DNA from: Caldivirga sp.
Lineage (GTDB): Archaea; Thermoproteota; Thermoprotei; Thermoproteales; Thermocladiaceae
Length of the DNA stretch: 43,954 bases
NCBI RefSeq assembly: GCF_023256255.1
Contig: NZ_JAGDXD010000020.1
Span: 1 to 43,954, forward strand
Direction: 5' to 3'
Of this stretch, positions 1 to 7,570 are shown piece after piece. Below the pieces are notes generated by a model, which did no database searches, was not told the DNA's origin, and was given only the letters and a program-made list of their open reading frames with translations. Position 1 is the stretch's first letter. Every line of letters starts with the position of its first letter. The position numbers and the translations under genes were made by a program.

Positions 1-127
1 TCCCGAGGGTAGGTTGGCCACGTGTTACTGAGCCGTGCGCCGCACCCCAGCGGGTCCCTGGGGCGCTTGACTCGCATGGCTAAGCCCCACCCCGATAGCG
101 GTCGGGTCCGGCAGGATCAACCGGTTT
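1..127 (-). rRNA. 16S ribosomal RNA, 5' end (partial)
   Basis: The minus strand carries the universal archaeal 16S 5' motif CCGGTTGATCCTGCCGG (about 108-124), followed by conserved 5'-domain sequence including GCTTAGCCATGCGAGTC and CTCAGTAACACGTGGC. Only the first ~127 nucleotides lie in the window; the gene runs off the left edge. The exact mature 5' end cannot be fixed from sequence alone. The two ORFs that could be drawn over it are chance readings of rRNA. Confidence 0.97.
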
Positions 128-280
128 CAGGATGCGGCCGCAAGGCCGCTCCTGGGGGGTTGGGATTTGTTCGTGGCTTCTTTCCTTTTTCCTGGTGGCT
201 TGGGTTGGATCACCCCTCAGATTCGCCCCGGGTTTTCCCCGGTGGTGTTTCTGGGGGGCTCATGAATTTATTGAGCGTGC
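128..280 (-). other. pre-16S rRNA leader
   Basis: This GC-rich stretch lies between the likely rRNA promoter and the mature 16S 5' end. It contains a CCGGG/CCCGG hairpin with a 5-nt loop (228-242). Archaeal pre-16S leaders normally hold one strand of the long processing stem cut by the splicing endonuclease; the partner strand would lie beyond the left edge, so the stem cannot be checked here. No protein gene is supported. Confidence 0.7.
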
Positions 281-302
281 AGTAGGTTCTTCGAAGGACC
301 CT

Positions 303-314
303 TATTTAAGCTTT
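303..314 (-). promoter_or_regulatory. TATA/BRE promoter of the rRNA gene
   Basis: On the minus strand AAAGCTTAAATA is a good archaeal BRE-TATA element. Initiation is expected about 25 bases downstream, near 278-282, giving a leader of about 150 nt before mature 16S. It is divergent from the moaC promoter, whose own TATA (TTTATATT) lies at 357-364 on the plus strand. Confidence 0.65.
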
Positions 315-385
315 ATCCCTTGATTCTGGTTAAGGGGGGCTGTGGGTGTGGTAGTGTTTATATTGGGTGCTGGGTATTAAACTTT

Positions 386-1378
386 ATGGGCGTTAGGATG
401 GTTGATGTTTCAGCTAAGGAGCCTGTCTATAGGGAGGCTTGGGTTGAGGGTTTAATTAGGCTTAAGCGTGATTTAGCTAAGGCGATTGGGGATTCTTGGT
501 TCATTGGCTTAGGTAACCTAGCCTCATCAGTCTCCGTTGCGGCTGTGGTTGCGGTTAAGAGGGCTTGGGAATTCATACCGCTACTTCACCCAATACCCAT
601 AACTAATGTTGAGGTTGAGTTAACCCACGGTGATGATTACGTTGGGTTGAAGGTTGGGGCTAAGACTATTGCCCAGACTGGGGTTGAGATGGATGCCTTA
701 TTCGGGGCCTTAACGGGCCTTGTGACTGCCTGGAACGTTATTAAGGCTAGGCACTGCGTCTGTGGACCTAACGGTGACTGTAGGATTATTGAAGAGGGTG
801 AAGGGGGTGACGTATCCTTCAGTGGAGTGGGGGAGATAAGGGGTATTGAGGGGTTGAGGGTTATTAGGAAGATTAAGGGTGAGACTGGTAATGGCGTTAA
901 CGCTGGCTTACCCAGCATTAGGAACGCCCCACCTGTGGTGACGCTCTTCGATGCATCTAATGAACCCACGTATAGTGGGGAGGCCGTGGCAAGCGGCTTC
1001 ATTAAACTTAAGCCAAGCACAGTGGAGTTAATTAGGAGTGGGAGTGTGGAGAAGGGGGATGTGTTGTCAACTGCTCAATTAGCAGCAGTCTCAATGGCTA
1101 AGAGGGCTTGGGAACTCCTACCCCTCATTCACCAGAATTACTTAACCCACGTGGCTGTTGGAACTGAGGTTAAGGATGAGGGTGTGTACGTTAGGGTGAC
1201 CACTAGGAATGTTTCAAGGACTGGTTCAGCCATGGAGGCCCTTATGGCCACTGGAGCCGCCTTACTGACTGTGTGGGATATGGTTAAGAGGTATGAGAAG
1301 GATGAGAACGGCCAATACCCTAACACTGAGGTGAGCTTTATTAGGCTTGAGAAGGCTGTTAAGACGCCAATACAGTAG
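386..1378 (+). CDS. moaC: tandem-duplicated MoaC, cyclic pyranopterin monophosphate synthase
   Basis: MoaC makes cyclic pyranopterin monophosphate, an early step of molybdenum/tungsten cofactor synthesis. The protein has two MoaC domains (about residues 5-122 and 183-328 of 330), while ordinary MoaC is a single ~150-160 aa domain. Copy 1 starts MVDVSAKEP and keeps LLHPIP (H68), TGVEMDAL (E101, D103) and K120, but lacks the KGD lysine and has Asn117 where Asp is expected. Copy 2 keeps KGDVL (K223), H249, E284, D298 and K301, but has Ala282 in place of the first Glu of the VEMEAL motif. The linker holds three Cys (C124, C126, C132). ATG 386 is chosen because TATA 357-364 lies about 26 bases upstream (leaderless); ATG 398 is the alternative. 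It converges on the next gene with a 2-bp gap. Confidence 0.88.
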   Translation: MGVRMVDVSAKEPVYREAWVEGLIRLKRDLAKAIGDSWFIGLGNLASSVSVAAVVAVKRAWEFIPLLHPIPITNVEVELTHGDDYVGLKVGAKTIAQTGVEMDALFGALTGLVTAWNVIKARHCVCGPNGDCRIIEEGEGGDVSFSGVGEIRGIEGLRVIRKIKGETGNGVNAGLPSIRNAPPVVTLFDASNEPTYSGEAVASGFIKLKPSTVELIRSGSVEKGDVLSTAQLAAVSMAKRAWELLPLIHQNYLTHVAVGTEVKDEGVYVRVTTRNVSRTGSAMEALMATGAALLTVWDMVKRYEKDENGQYPNTEVSFIRLEKAVKTPIQ

Positions 1379-1380
1379 AG

Positions 1381-1878
1381 TTATATTGCGTAGTAGGTTT
1401 GTTGTGTTGAAGATGCCTTAGCCTGCTGCGCGCCCTGTTGCCTAGCTGCCTCAACAGCGTCCTTAACCTTAACGTAATCCTTACCAACCACAGTTACCTT
1501 AACAACGTCATTAAGCACCTTTAATTCACTACTGAGGTCAACCACGTACTCCCTACTCAATAATACACCCTCGTAGACGTTAATAACCATCACTTGACCA
1601 ACCACCTTTAGGGAGCCATACTCGTACTGAACCATGACTGTTGAATGCTCCTCTGAGCCGTCATTTGAACTCCCTAGGTAAAGAGTCTCAATTACCTTAA
1701 CTTTACCATCACTCATTGGTAACTGCCCAGAAACATGAATAACAGGCTTATCATCAATGTAATTAACCTCAACATTAACACCCCTCTTCAAATACTTAGC
1801 AACTTCATTACTTACAATACTCCTAATGTTCTCCATGGACTCAATCCTCTTGGCGAACAAGGGCACGCCGCTAAGCAT
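1381..1878 (-). CDS. hypothetical protein, 165 aa
   Basis: I do not recognise this family. It has an N-terminal helical stretch (about residues 14-32), a charged beta-rich middle with many Val/Lys alternations, and a Gln/Ala/Thr-rich tail (ARQQGAQQAKASSTQQ). There is no signal peptide, membrane segment or Cys. The ATG at 1878 is supported by a minus-strand TATA-like TTTTAAGC at about 1899-1906, roughly 25 bases upstream, which suggests a leaderless mRNA. The gene converges with moaC. Codon use matches its neighbours, so it looks like a real resident gene. Confidence 0.75.
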   Translation of the reverse strand: MLSGVPLFAKRIESMENIRSIVSNEVAKYLKRGVNVEVNYIDDKPVIHVSGQLPMSDGKVKVIETLYLGSSNDGSEEHSTVMVQYEYGSLKVVGQVMVINVYEGVLLSREYVVDLSSELKVLNDVVKVTVVGKDYVKVKDAVEAARQQGAQQAKASSTQQTYYAI

Positions 1879-1976
1879 AATTATTACGCAAACTGGGGCT
1901 TAAAACATTTACTACGGTTGAAAAGTACCTCAACCGGAACCTCATAAGTTAAATAGGCAGTGTTGATTGAGGTTCA

Positions 1977-3113
1977 GTGGGCTTAATGGCAAGTAGGACG
2001 GTGAAGGTCTCCGTGGGCCTAACCTACGTTGGATCCATTGCGGCAGGAGCCTTCTCAACAGGTGTTGAGGTTGTACACTTCTTCACGTACTTCGGCTCAT
2101 TAGGCATCTTCAGTGTGCTCTTAGCCGCATTACTCTTCACGCTGCTCCCAGTGGTAGGTTTAGAGTACGCTAGGTTAACTGGGTTCTATGATTACGGGAG
2201 GTTCGTTAAGTCATTAATAGGTAAGGGGCCCTTCATAGCCTTTGAGGTTGTGTACGTGGCCTTAGTAATGCTATTCATAAGTGCAGTTATGGCTGCTGGC
2301 GGGCAACTGCTTCAATCAATATTAGGCATTAACCAGTATTACGGTCTAGCCGTAATGTACGCTATATCAATCGTAGTGATAACACTCGGTAGGAGGACTG
2401 TCCTTGGGGCTGAGGCTTCCTTAACAATGATCAAGGTTTCAATAATAACATTAGCCACAGTAACCATAGTAACCTTATCGTGGAGTAGGGTAACTTACTC
2501 TATACTGCACGTAATTGATTCATCTGGTTGGCTTAACAACCCACTAGGCTTCCTGGAGTCGCCCATACTCTACGTAAGCTATAATCTAGTTGGCTTACCG
2601 GCAATGGCCAGTGTTGCCCAGGATTTAAGGAGCAGGAGGGATGTTGTTGAAGCGTCCCTGATTGGTGGATTAACGTTAAGCTCCATGATTGCCCTAGAGT
2701 ACTTAGCCACAATAGGCTACTACGACTTAGCCACTAATCCAAGTTACCGGTTCGCCGACTTACCGCTGTACTACGCATTACTATACTCCAAGGCGCCCTA
2801 CGGGTTAGTCATACTATACGTGGTTTTCCTCTACATAGCCCTCTTAACGGCCTTGGTGGGTAACGTGAATTCAATAACGTATAGGGCTGAGGTAGCGTTA
2901 AGGAGGAGGAGCGTGAGGCCAATTGTCACAGTCATAATGTTAACCATGGCTGCAGTGATAGCCACCAGTGGGCTCTACTACATAGTGGCTATTGGTTACA
3001 CTTACTTATCCTACGCCTTCCTAGCGTTATTCACAATACCCTTAGCCTCCGTGGGTGTTTACAGGGTCTTCATTAGGCGTTCAAGAACCGTGGAGGGTAG
3101 GTACAGTGGCTAA
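1977..3113 (+). CDS. YkvI-like polytopic membrane protein (APC-superfamily type)
   Basis: About ten hydrophobic segments span the whole 378 residues. The first, GSIAAGAFSTGVEVVHFF, resembles the GAAFASGQE-type start of YkvI-family membrane proteins (relatives of the LeuT/APC fold). A second family-like cue is the NLVGLPAMASVAQDLRSRRD region in the middle. The substrate cannot be told. GTG 1977 and ATG 1986 are both possible; TATA-like AAGTTAAATAGG at about 1946-1957 favours either as a near-leaderless start. The 3' end overlaps the converging topoisomerase gene by 4 bases. Family assignment is from overall resemblance. Confidence 0.65.
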   Translation: MGLMASRTVKVSVGLTYVGSIAAGAFSTGVEVVHFFTYFGSLGIFSVLLAALLFTLLPVVGLEYARLTGFYDYGRFVKSLIGKGPFIAFEVVYVALVMLFISAVMAAGGQLLQSILGINQYYGLAVMYAISIVVITLGRRTVLGAEASLTMIKVSIITLATVTIVTLSWSRVTYSILHVIDSSGWLNNPLGFLESPILYVSYNLVGLPAMASVAQDLRSRRDVVEASLIGGLTLSSMIALEYLATIGYYDLATNPSYRFADLPLYYALLYSKAPYGLVILYVVFLYIALLTALVGNVNSITYRAEVALRRRSVRPIVTVIMLTMAAVIATSGLYYIVAIGYTYLSYAFLALFTIPLASVGVYRVFIRRSRTVEGRYSG

Positions 3114-4942
3114 TTATTATTCTCATTAACCATGCTCCTCAAAGCCTTAGCCAACTCCTCCCCAAGCTGATGAGCGTTAGGCTTCATTGAGGCGTAGACT
3201 TTAACAGCCTCCTCCTCAAGCCTCCTCCTCACTGAACTGGGCAGCTCCTTCCCTGAGCCAATAAGTGAAAGCATTGACTCCATCCTACTCCTGAAGCCTG
3301 GGTCTATTAGGGTTGGGGCGTATTTAGATAATGATGTAATCAACGCCTTACCAAGCGGCGTCGGTACACATTGCCCCTTAATTATCTTAAAGTACCTCCT
3401 CTTAACATTAGTATGTATGTGATCCTGCATGGTAGCGTCAGTACCTATACCGTACTTCCTCATTAACCTAAGCAACTCCGACTCACTCAAGTATGGGGGA
3501 GGTGTGGTTTTCCTCTTAACAATCTTAGAATCCTTAACGGTAACCTGCATACCAACCCTTAAGGCGGTTAACGGCAGTGGATTAGCCTTAGGCTTCTCAA
3601 AGGGGTAAATCACGAAGTAGCCATCGTTAATTATCCTGAGTCCTGAAGCCTCAAATAACACTCCACCAGCGTCAACAACAAGCCTCTGCTCCTCAACTAA
3701 TGCTGGGGGGCTTAGGGTTGCTAGGAAGTGCCTAACCACTAGGTCGTATATGATCCAGTACTTGAAGTCCCTGAACCTGGCCATTAGCTCAGCCTTATCA
3801 GCAGCCTTAACTGGGTGTATTGGTGGATGGGCGTTATCATTGTCCTTACCTGCAGTGGGCCTTAATTCACCAGCCATCAACTGCCTTGCGTATTGACCGT
3901 AGGTTGACGTTGATGATAGGTTCCTTAAGATACCCCTTAAATCCAGGGTAGGTGGGTAGACGTTAGTCTCGGTTCTAGGGTAGGATATGTAACCCTGCCT
4001 GTAAAGCTCCTCAGCAATATCCAGGGTTTGCTTACTCCTAATGTTCAGGAACCTACTGGACCTCCTCTCAAGCTCAATAGTGTCAAGGGGCTTAGGGGGA
4101 TTAACGTGAACCCTCTTAGCCTCAACATCCTTAACAACAGCCTTACCTGCCTTAACCCTACTTAATGCTTCCTGAGCCTCCTTAAGGCCCTTGAACTTAT
4201 CAATGGATTCAAGCTCAATTAATTCACCGTTGACTTCAATTGTTAGTTTAATCTTGTAGTAAATCTCAGGCTTAAAGTTCTCCCTCTCCAGGGCTCTTTG
4301 AACAACAAGATTAAGCACTGGTGTTTGACAGGGACCATAGCTTAAGAACTCCCCCCTATTTAACGGTGCCTTACTTGACTTGGCGCTTAGGGTTAATAAC
4401 CGAGTGAAGGTTGCACCATACTTAAGGTCAAGCACCATCCTGGTGAAGACCTTCTTAGCTAGGTTCACGTTAAGCGTCGTTAACCTGCTGAAGGCCCTCC
4501 TAATATCATCCCTGGTTACCGCTGAGAATAAGGCCCTCCTAAACCTTAACGTGCTTTTCCTAAGCCTAGCCACAAGCATTACCTCGTATGCTATGGCCTC
4601 ACCCTCAACATCTGAGTCAAGGGCAAGTATAACCTCCTTAGCCTGCTTCGATAATTCAATTAAAGCCATTACATACGGCCTATCCCACCCTCTAATCACC
4701 ATGACTGGTTCAAGGTCAAGGAGCTTACCAGGCTCCACGCTGTTCCAATTATTGTAGGAGTGCTCAAAGTCGAAGTCAAGAATGTGCCCCCTTAAGCCCA
4801 TGGATGCCCAATACTCCCCATTAACCTTAAAGAAGTAGACTGGTACACTACCCACCCTCCTTAACGTGTACCCACCCTCAGCTAAGTATTGGGCTATTGC
4901 CTTGGCAACACTATTCTTTTCAGCTACAATTAGCTTATCCAT
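3110..4942 (-). CDS. topA: DNA topoisomerase IA (archaeal topoisomerase III type)
   Basis: Type IA topoisomerases cut one DNA strand via a tyrosine and relax or decatenate DNA. The Toprim domain starts KLIVAEKN (E8) and carries DSDVEGE (D109, D111, E113). The active-site motif ISYPRTET places the catalytic tyrosine at 321 with R323 beside it. At 610 aa it covers the core gate domains; I see no C-terminal Cys4 zinc ribbons, so it is a short form. ATG 4942 lies about 27 bases from a shared TATA element (4964-4974), consistent with a leaderless mRNA. It is divergent from the proline-rich protein gene. Confidence 0.92.
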   Translation of the reverse strand: MDKLIVAEKNSVAKAIAQYLAEGGYTLRRVGSVPVYFFKVNGEYWASMGLRGHILDFDFEHSYNNWNSVEPGKLLDLEPVMVIRGWDRPYVMALIELSKQAKEVILALDSDVEGEAIAYEVMLVARLRKSTLRFRRALFSAVTRDDIRRAFSRLTTLNVNLAKKVFTRMVLDLKYGATFTRLLTLSAKSSKAPLNRGEFLSYGPCQTPVLNLVVQRALERENFKPEIYYKIKLTIEVNGELIELESIDKFKGLKEAQEALSRVKAGKAVVKDVEAKRVHVNPPKPLDTIELERRSSRFLNIRSKQTLDIAEELYRQGYISYPRTETNVYPPTLDLRGILRNLSSTSTYGQYARQLMAGELRPTAGKDNDNAHPPIHPVKAADKAELMARFRDFKYWIIYDLVVRHFLATLSPPALVEEQRLVVDAGGVLFEASGLRIINDGYFVIYPFEKPKANPLPLTALRVGMQVTVKDSKIVKRKTTPPPYLSESELLRLMRKYGIGTDATMQDHIHTNVKRRYFKIIKGQCVPTPLGKALITSLSKYAPTLIDPGFRSRMESMLSLIGSGKELPSSVRRRLEEEAVKVYASMKPNAHQLGEELAKALRSMVNENNN

Positions 4943-4963
4943 TCAGCAGTATCTGGGCGAAAC

Positions 4964-4974
4964 ATTTAATAAAT
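4964..4974. promoter_or_regulatory. shared bidirectional TATA element
   Basis: ATTTAATAAAT is nearly palindromic and is the only good TATA in the 58-bp gap. Its centre is ~27 bases from the topoisomerase ATG (minus) and ~32 from the plus-strand ATG at 5001, so one element may serve both genes. Confidence 0.5.
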
Positions 4975-5000
4975 CCTTCACTAAATTTAGGTTGATTGAA

Positions 5001-5819
5001 ATGTCCAGTGAGAAGAAGCCTGATGAGAAGAAGCAGACGCCTCAAGTACCACCTCCACCCATATTGACGCCTCAACCAATCACTCAAGGTCAACAGGCCC
5101 AACAAGGTGAGCAGGTTAACCCAATTGCCAAGCCACCTACCCAGCAGGTTCCACCGCTACCGCAGATGCCTCCACAGTACCCGCCATTGCCTACTCAACA
5201 ACCCCAGAGGCCAATGATGCCGCCTACTCAAGCGCCATACCCCTCACCTTCACCACCACCATATCAGCGGGTTCCCCAGCAGGCACCGGTTCAATACCCA
5301 CCACAGCCTAACCAGTATCCTCAGTATCCACCCGCCTTACCCCCAATGATGCAACAGTACCCTCCTCAACCCCCACCACAGCAGTTCATTAGGCCTGAGG
5401 AGCAGCTTTCAGTTAGTGGTGATGTGCATAGAGCCTTCAGGTACGCGATGATAATTGGTGTGCCGTTAGCCATAGGTGGCATTGTGGTTGCCTTACTTGC
5501 ATCACTGGCTATTAGCATACCTGCTTACGTTTACCTAGTCATGGGGGTTTCAGTAGTGTTACTGTCCATTGCCTTAATAATAACTAGTTATTCTTGGTTT
5601 AGGTCCCTTAGGATACTTGAGGGTGAGATAGGTAGGATAAATCAACGCTTATCCAACCTGCAGCAAGCTAGGGCACCACCCATGCAGACTCAACCTATGA
5701 TTCCTCTTCCACCGCAAATGCAACAGAGGTACCCAATGCCACCTCTCCCACCACCCTACATGCAACAGCAGCCTCAGGGTACTTCAGAAGCATCCAATAG
5801 TAATGACTACACCCAGTGA
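5001..5819 (+). CDS. proline/glutamine-rich membrane protein
   Basis: The 272-aa product has a ~125-residue N-terminal tail made almost entirely of Pro, Gln, Met and Tyr, then two membrane segments (about residues 145-170 and 174-200), a short coiled stretch (ILEGEIGRINQRLSNLQQ) and a second Pro/Gln/Met-rich tail. Such tails are disordered and may bind partners on the cytoplasmic side. No enzyme motif is present. ATG 5001 (MSSEKKPDE) is preferred to an in-frame ATG at 4866, because the latter would run backwards through the topoisomerase start and the shared promoter. Confidence 0.7.
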   Translation: MSSEKKPDEKKQTPQVPPPPILTPQPITQGQQAQQGEQVNPIAKPPTQQVPPLPQMPPQYPPLPTQQPQRPMMPPTQAPYPSPSPPPYQRVPQQAPVQYPPQPNQYPQYPPALPPMMQQYPPQPPPQQFIRPEEQLSVSGDVHRAFRYAMIIGVPLAIGGIVVALLASLAISIPAYVYLVMGVSVVLLSIALIITSYSWFRSLRILEGEIGRINQRLSNLQQARAPPMQTQPMIPLPPQMQQRYPMPPLPPPYMQQQPQGTSEASNSNDYTQ

Positions 5820-5940
5820 CCACATCAGCATGAAACCTTGGTTAAACACTATGATTCCTGCATTGGATCAGCAGTGATAGATAGCAAGTAACCTACCACC
5901 TTAGGGTCTATTTAATATTAATGACTTCCCTCTGCGCATT

Positions 5941-7045
5941 CTAAGTATTAACAATTGAAGACTCGGTTAAAGACAAAAGAAGCAGAAAGGAGTTAGTAAA
6001 GTTTTTAGATGCCTCCTTAATTATCGGATCTGTGAATTCTAGGCTATCATCTATTATTGAATGCCTCTTTAATGTCGTTAACACGTCATGAAGCACCCTA
6101 TCACTTACCTGTGAGCCTTCATAACCCTCAAGAGTCCTCTTTAGTAAGCCCCATTCCCTGATTCCAGAGGCTAATAGCTTGAGTATTACTCTATATCTCC
6201 TACTAGCTCTAAGACTTAGGAAGTTCTCGAGTTCCTGTTTAGCCATATCCACGGCATCGTTTATGATTGTTCCCAGGTCCCCGCTGCCAATGCTCCTTGA
6301 ATACCCATAGTATGTTAACCAGCCAATAATACCATCTAACCTACCTACCACATTCTCGAGCTCATCTTCATCAACGGAATTCTAAAGACCTCTTGTGGCT
6401 TAACCTCTGAGTGGTAACCTTGGCATAAGCCCTACCAAACAGTGGTAACCTTGGATTACCAAGTATTAAACTTAATGCACCCATTTCAGAGCCAGATAGT
6501 ATGAATCTAGGTTATCTAGGAAGTCGTAAGCATGCGCTATTGCGTCCCAAACCTCAATACCCAAGGGTCCACCAAGTCTTTGGGCCTCATCAATTGCAAT
6601 AATAAGTCTAACTCCAGCATCATGAGAGGCTCTATCAAGTTCCCTAAACAGCTCGGTGAGCAGTGGCCTATTCTTACCCCAACTAAGTGAAATCTCTAAG
6701 CCCGAAATTCCAACACCCCTAATGTTACTTAGCGCCTTCATGACACTGTTAATTAATGCTTTAGAGGGTAGGTACCTTCTGGTGAAACTATTTAAGGATC
6801 TCGATAAGATGCTATATAGGCCTCTCCTGGACCTAACAAACTCCCTAACATCAATGAACATGTATGGGACACATAATTCGTTAAGCGATGTTAGTACTTA
6901 AGGATGTTTTACCAGTTCTCCTTAAACCCTTAACTACTATGAGCCTGGTCAATGGATCATTAATTAAGTAGGATAACCTGTTAAACTCCTTCTCAAAATT
7001 AAATAAATCCACTTTACGGGTCTTAGGCTTTGGGTCAAAAAGCAT
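5941..7045 (-). pseudogene. archaeal AAA-type ATPase (PF01637-like), frameshifted
   Basis: Three pieces in different frames form one ATPase. Piece 1 (from ATG 7045, MLFDPKPKTRK) has Walker A GLRRTGKTS; it shifts frame near 6900. Piece 2 (to about 6490) has the Walker B LIIAIDEAQ; it shifts again after DNLDS, beyond which FILSGSEMGAL, the expected sensor region, reads in another frame. A third shift near 6375 leads into the C-terminal winged-helix part (about 5941-6370). At least three lesions make it a pseudogene rather than a sequencing slip. Intact members are often linked to mobile or stress-related loci in archaea. It keeps a good promoter and operator-like palindrome. Confidence 0.82.
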
Positions 7046-7087
7046 ACTTCCACACCGAAAGTTACTTCCACGGTGGAAGTATAAAAA
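7046..7087 (-). promoter_or_regulatory. promoter with palindromic operator candidate of the ATPase gene
   Basis: The minus-strand TATA (GTTTTTATA) is at about 7081-7089. Between it and the start codon lies a perfect 17-bp palindrome ACTTCCACGGTGGAAGT (7064-7080; 8-bp arms, one central base). A third half-site ACTTCCAC (7046-7053) abuts the ATG. Placement across the expected start of transcription suits a repressor site; no regulator is identified. Confidence 0.5.
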
Positions 7088-7150
7088 CTCAACTAGCTTG
7101 GTTAATCCCAGGTTTAAACTACAATGGTATGGCATTACCTTAAAATAAAT

Positions 7151-7453
7151 CTAGGTACCATTAAATCCCATCATATGCTTATATACCTTAACGCTAGTAA
7201 TCCTCATCATGTATAGTGGTTCATAACCGGTATAATTGCCTTTAACTATAGCTACATAGCCATAGTGTACTGGATATTGTAGTGGTATTGGGTATGTCCA
7301 ATTCACTGGTGTTATTATTCACTTAGTCTTGGGGTTTGATTAAAGTTAAACGCTACCAGTAGTCCATTTAGGTTTGAGTTGGCCACTATTGGGGTTAGGT
7401 AGGGTAGGTGCTAATTATAGTCTATGAAGGCCAGTAATGTGTATCCTGAAATG
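7151..7453 (-). pseudogene. decayed 3' part of an exported-protein gene
   Basis: On the minus strand coding-like pieces follow one another in shifting frames: GYTLLAFIDYN (about 7440-7408), LAPTLPNPNSGQLKP, VAFNFNQTPRLSE, then an open run at 7318-7151 containing VNWTYPIPLQYPVHYGYVAI and ending at TAG 7151-7153. Tyr/Pro-rich composition fits an extracellular protein. It starts exactly where the TnpB element's end hairpin finishes, so it may be the 3' half of the Tat-signal gene found on the other side of the element (9067-9291). Function unknown. Confidence 0.45.
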
Positions 7454-7570
7454 CTCTGACCTCCTCTCCACCCTGTAGGGGTGGTTCATTTGGTTCCTGT
7501 CCTTGCTCGTGGTGTCATTGAGTGAGTGGTCTGTAGTTTGGCTTGGAGTATCTCTTCTTCAAGCCTAGCC
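7454..7570 (-). ncRNA. omega-RNA (reRNA) scaffold end of the TnpB element
   Basis: TnpB proteins use an RNA from the 3' end of their element, ending in a hairpin and a GGAGG-type tail directly before the guide. Here the minus strand shows CCACCC-5nt-GGGTGG (7468-7484) followed by GAGAGGAGGTCAGAG, ending near 7454. The same 13-base tail recurs at 21022-21034. The guide would be the flanking sequence beginning at about 7453 (ATTTCAGGATACAC). The 5' limit of the RNA is not visible and may lie inside tnpB. Confidence 0.6.

Noticed and set aside
22-323. ORFs reading across the 16S rRNA start and leader
   Set aside because: They lie over rRNA sequence on the opposite strand and have no protein-like pattern or promoter of their own.
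637-1326. Minus-strand ORFs inside moaC
   Set aside because: Shadow frames of a clearly conserved plus-strand gene.
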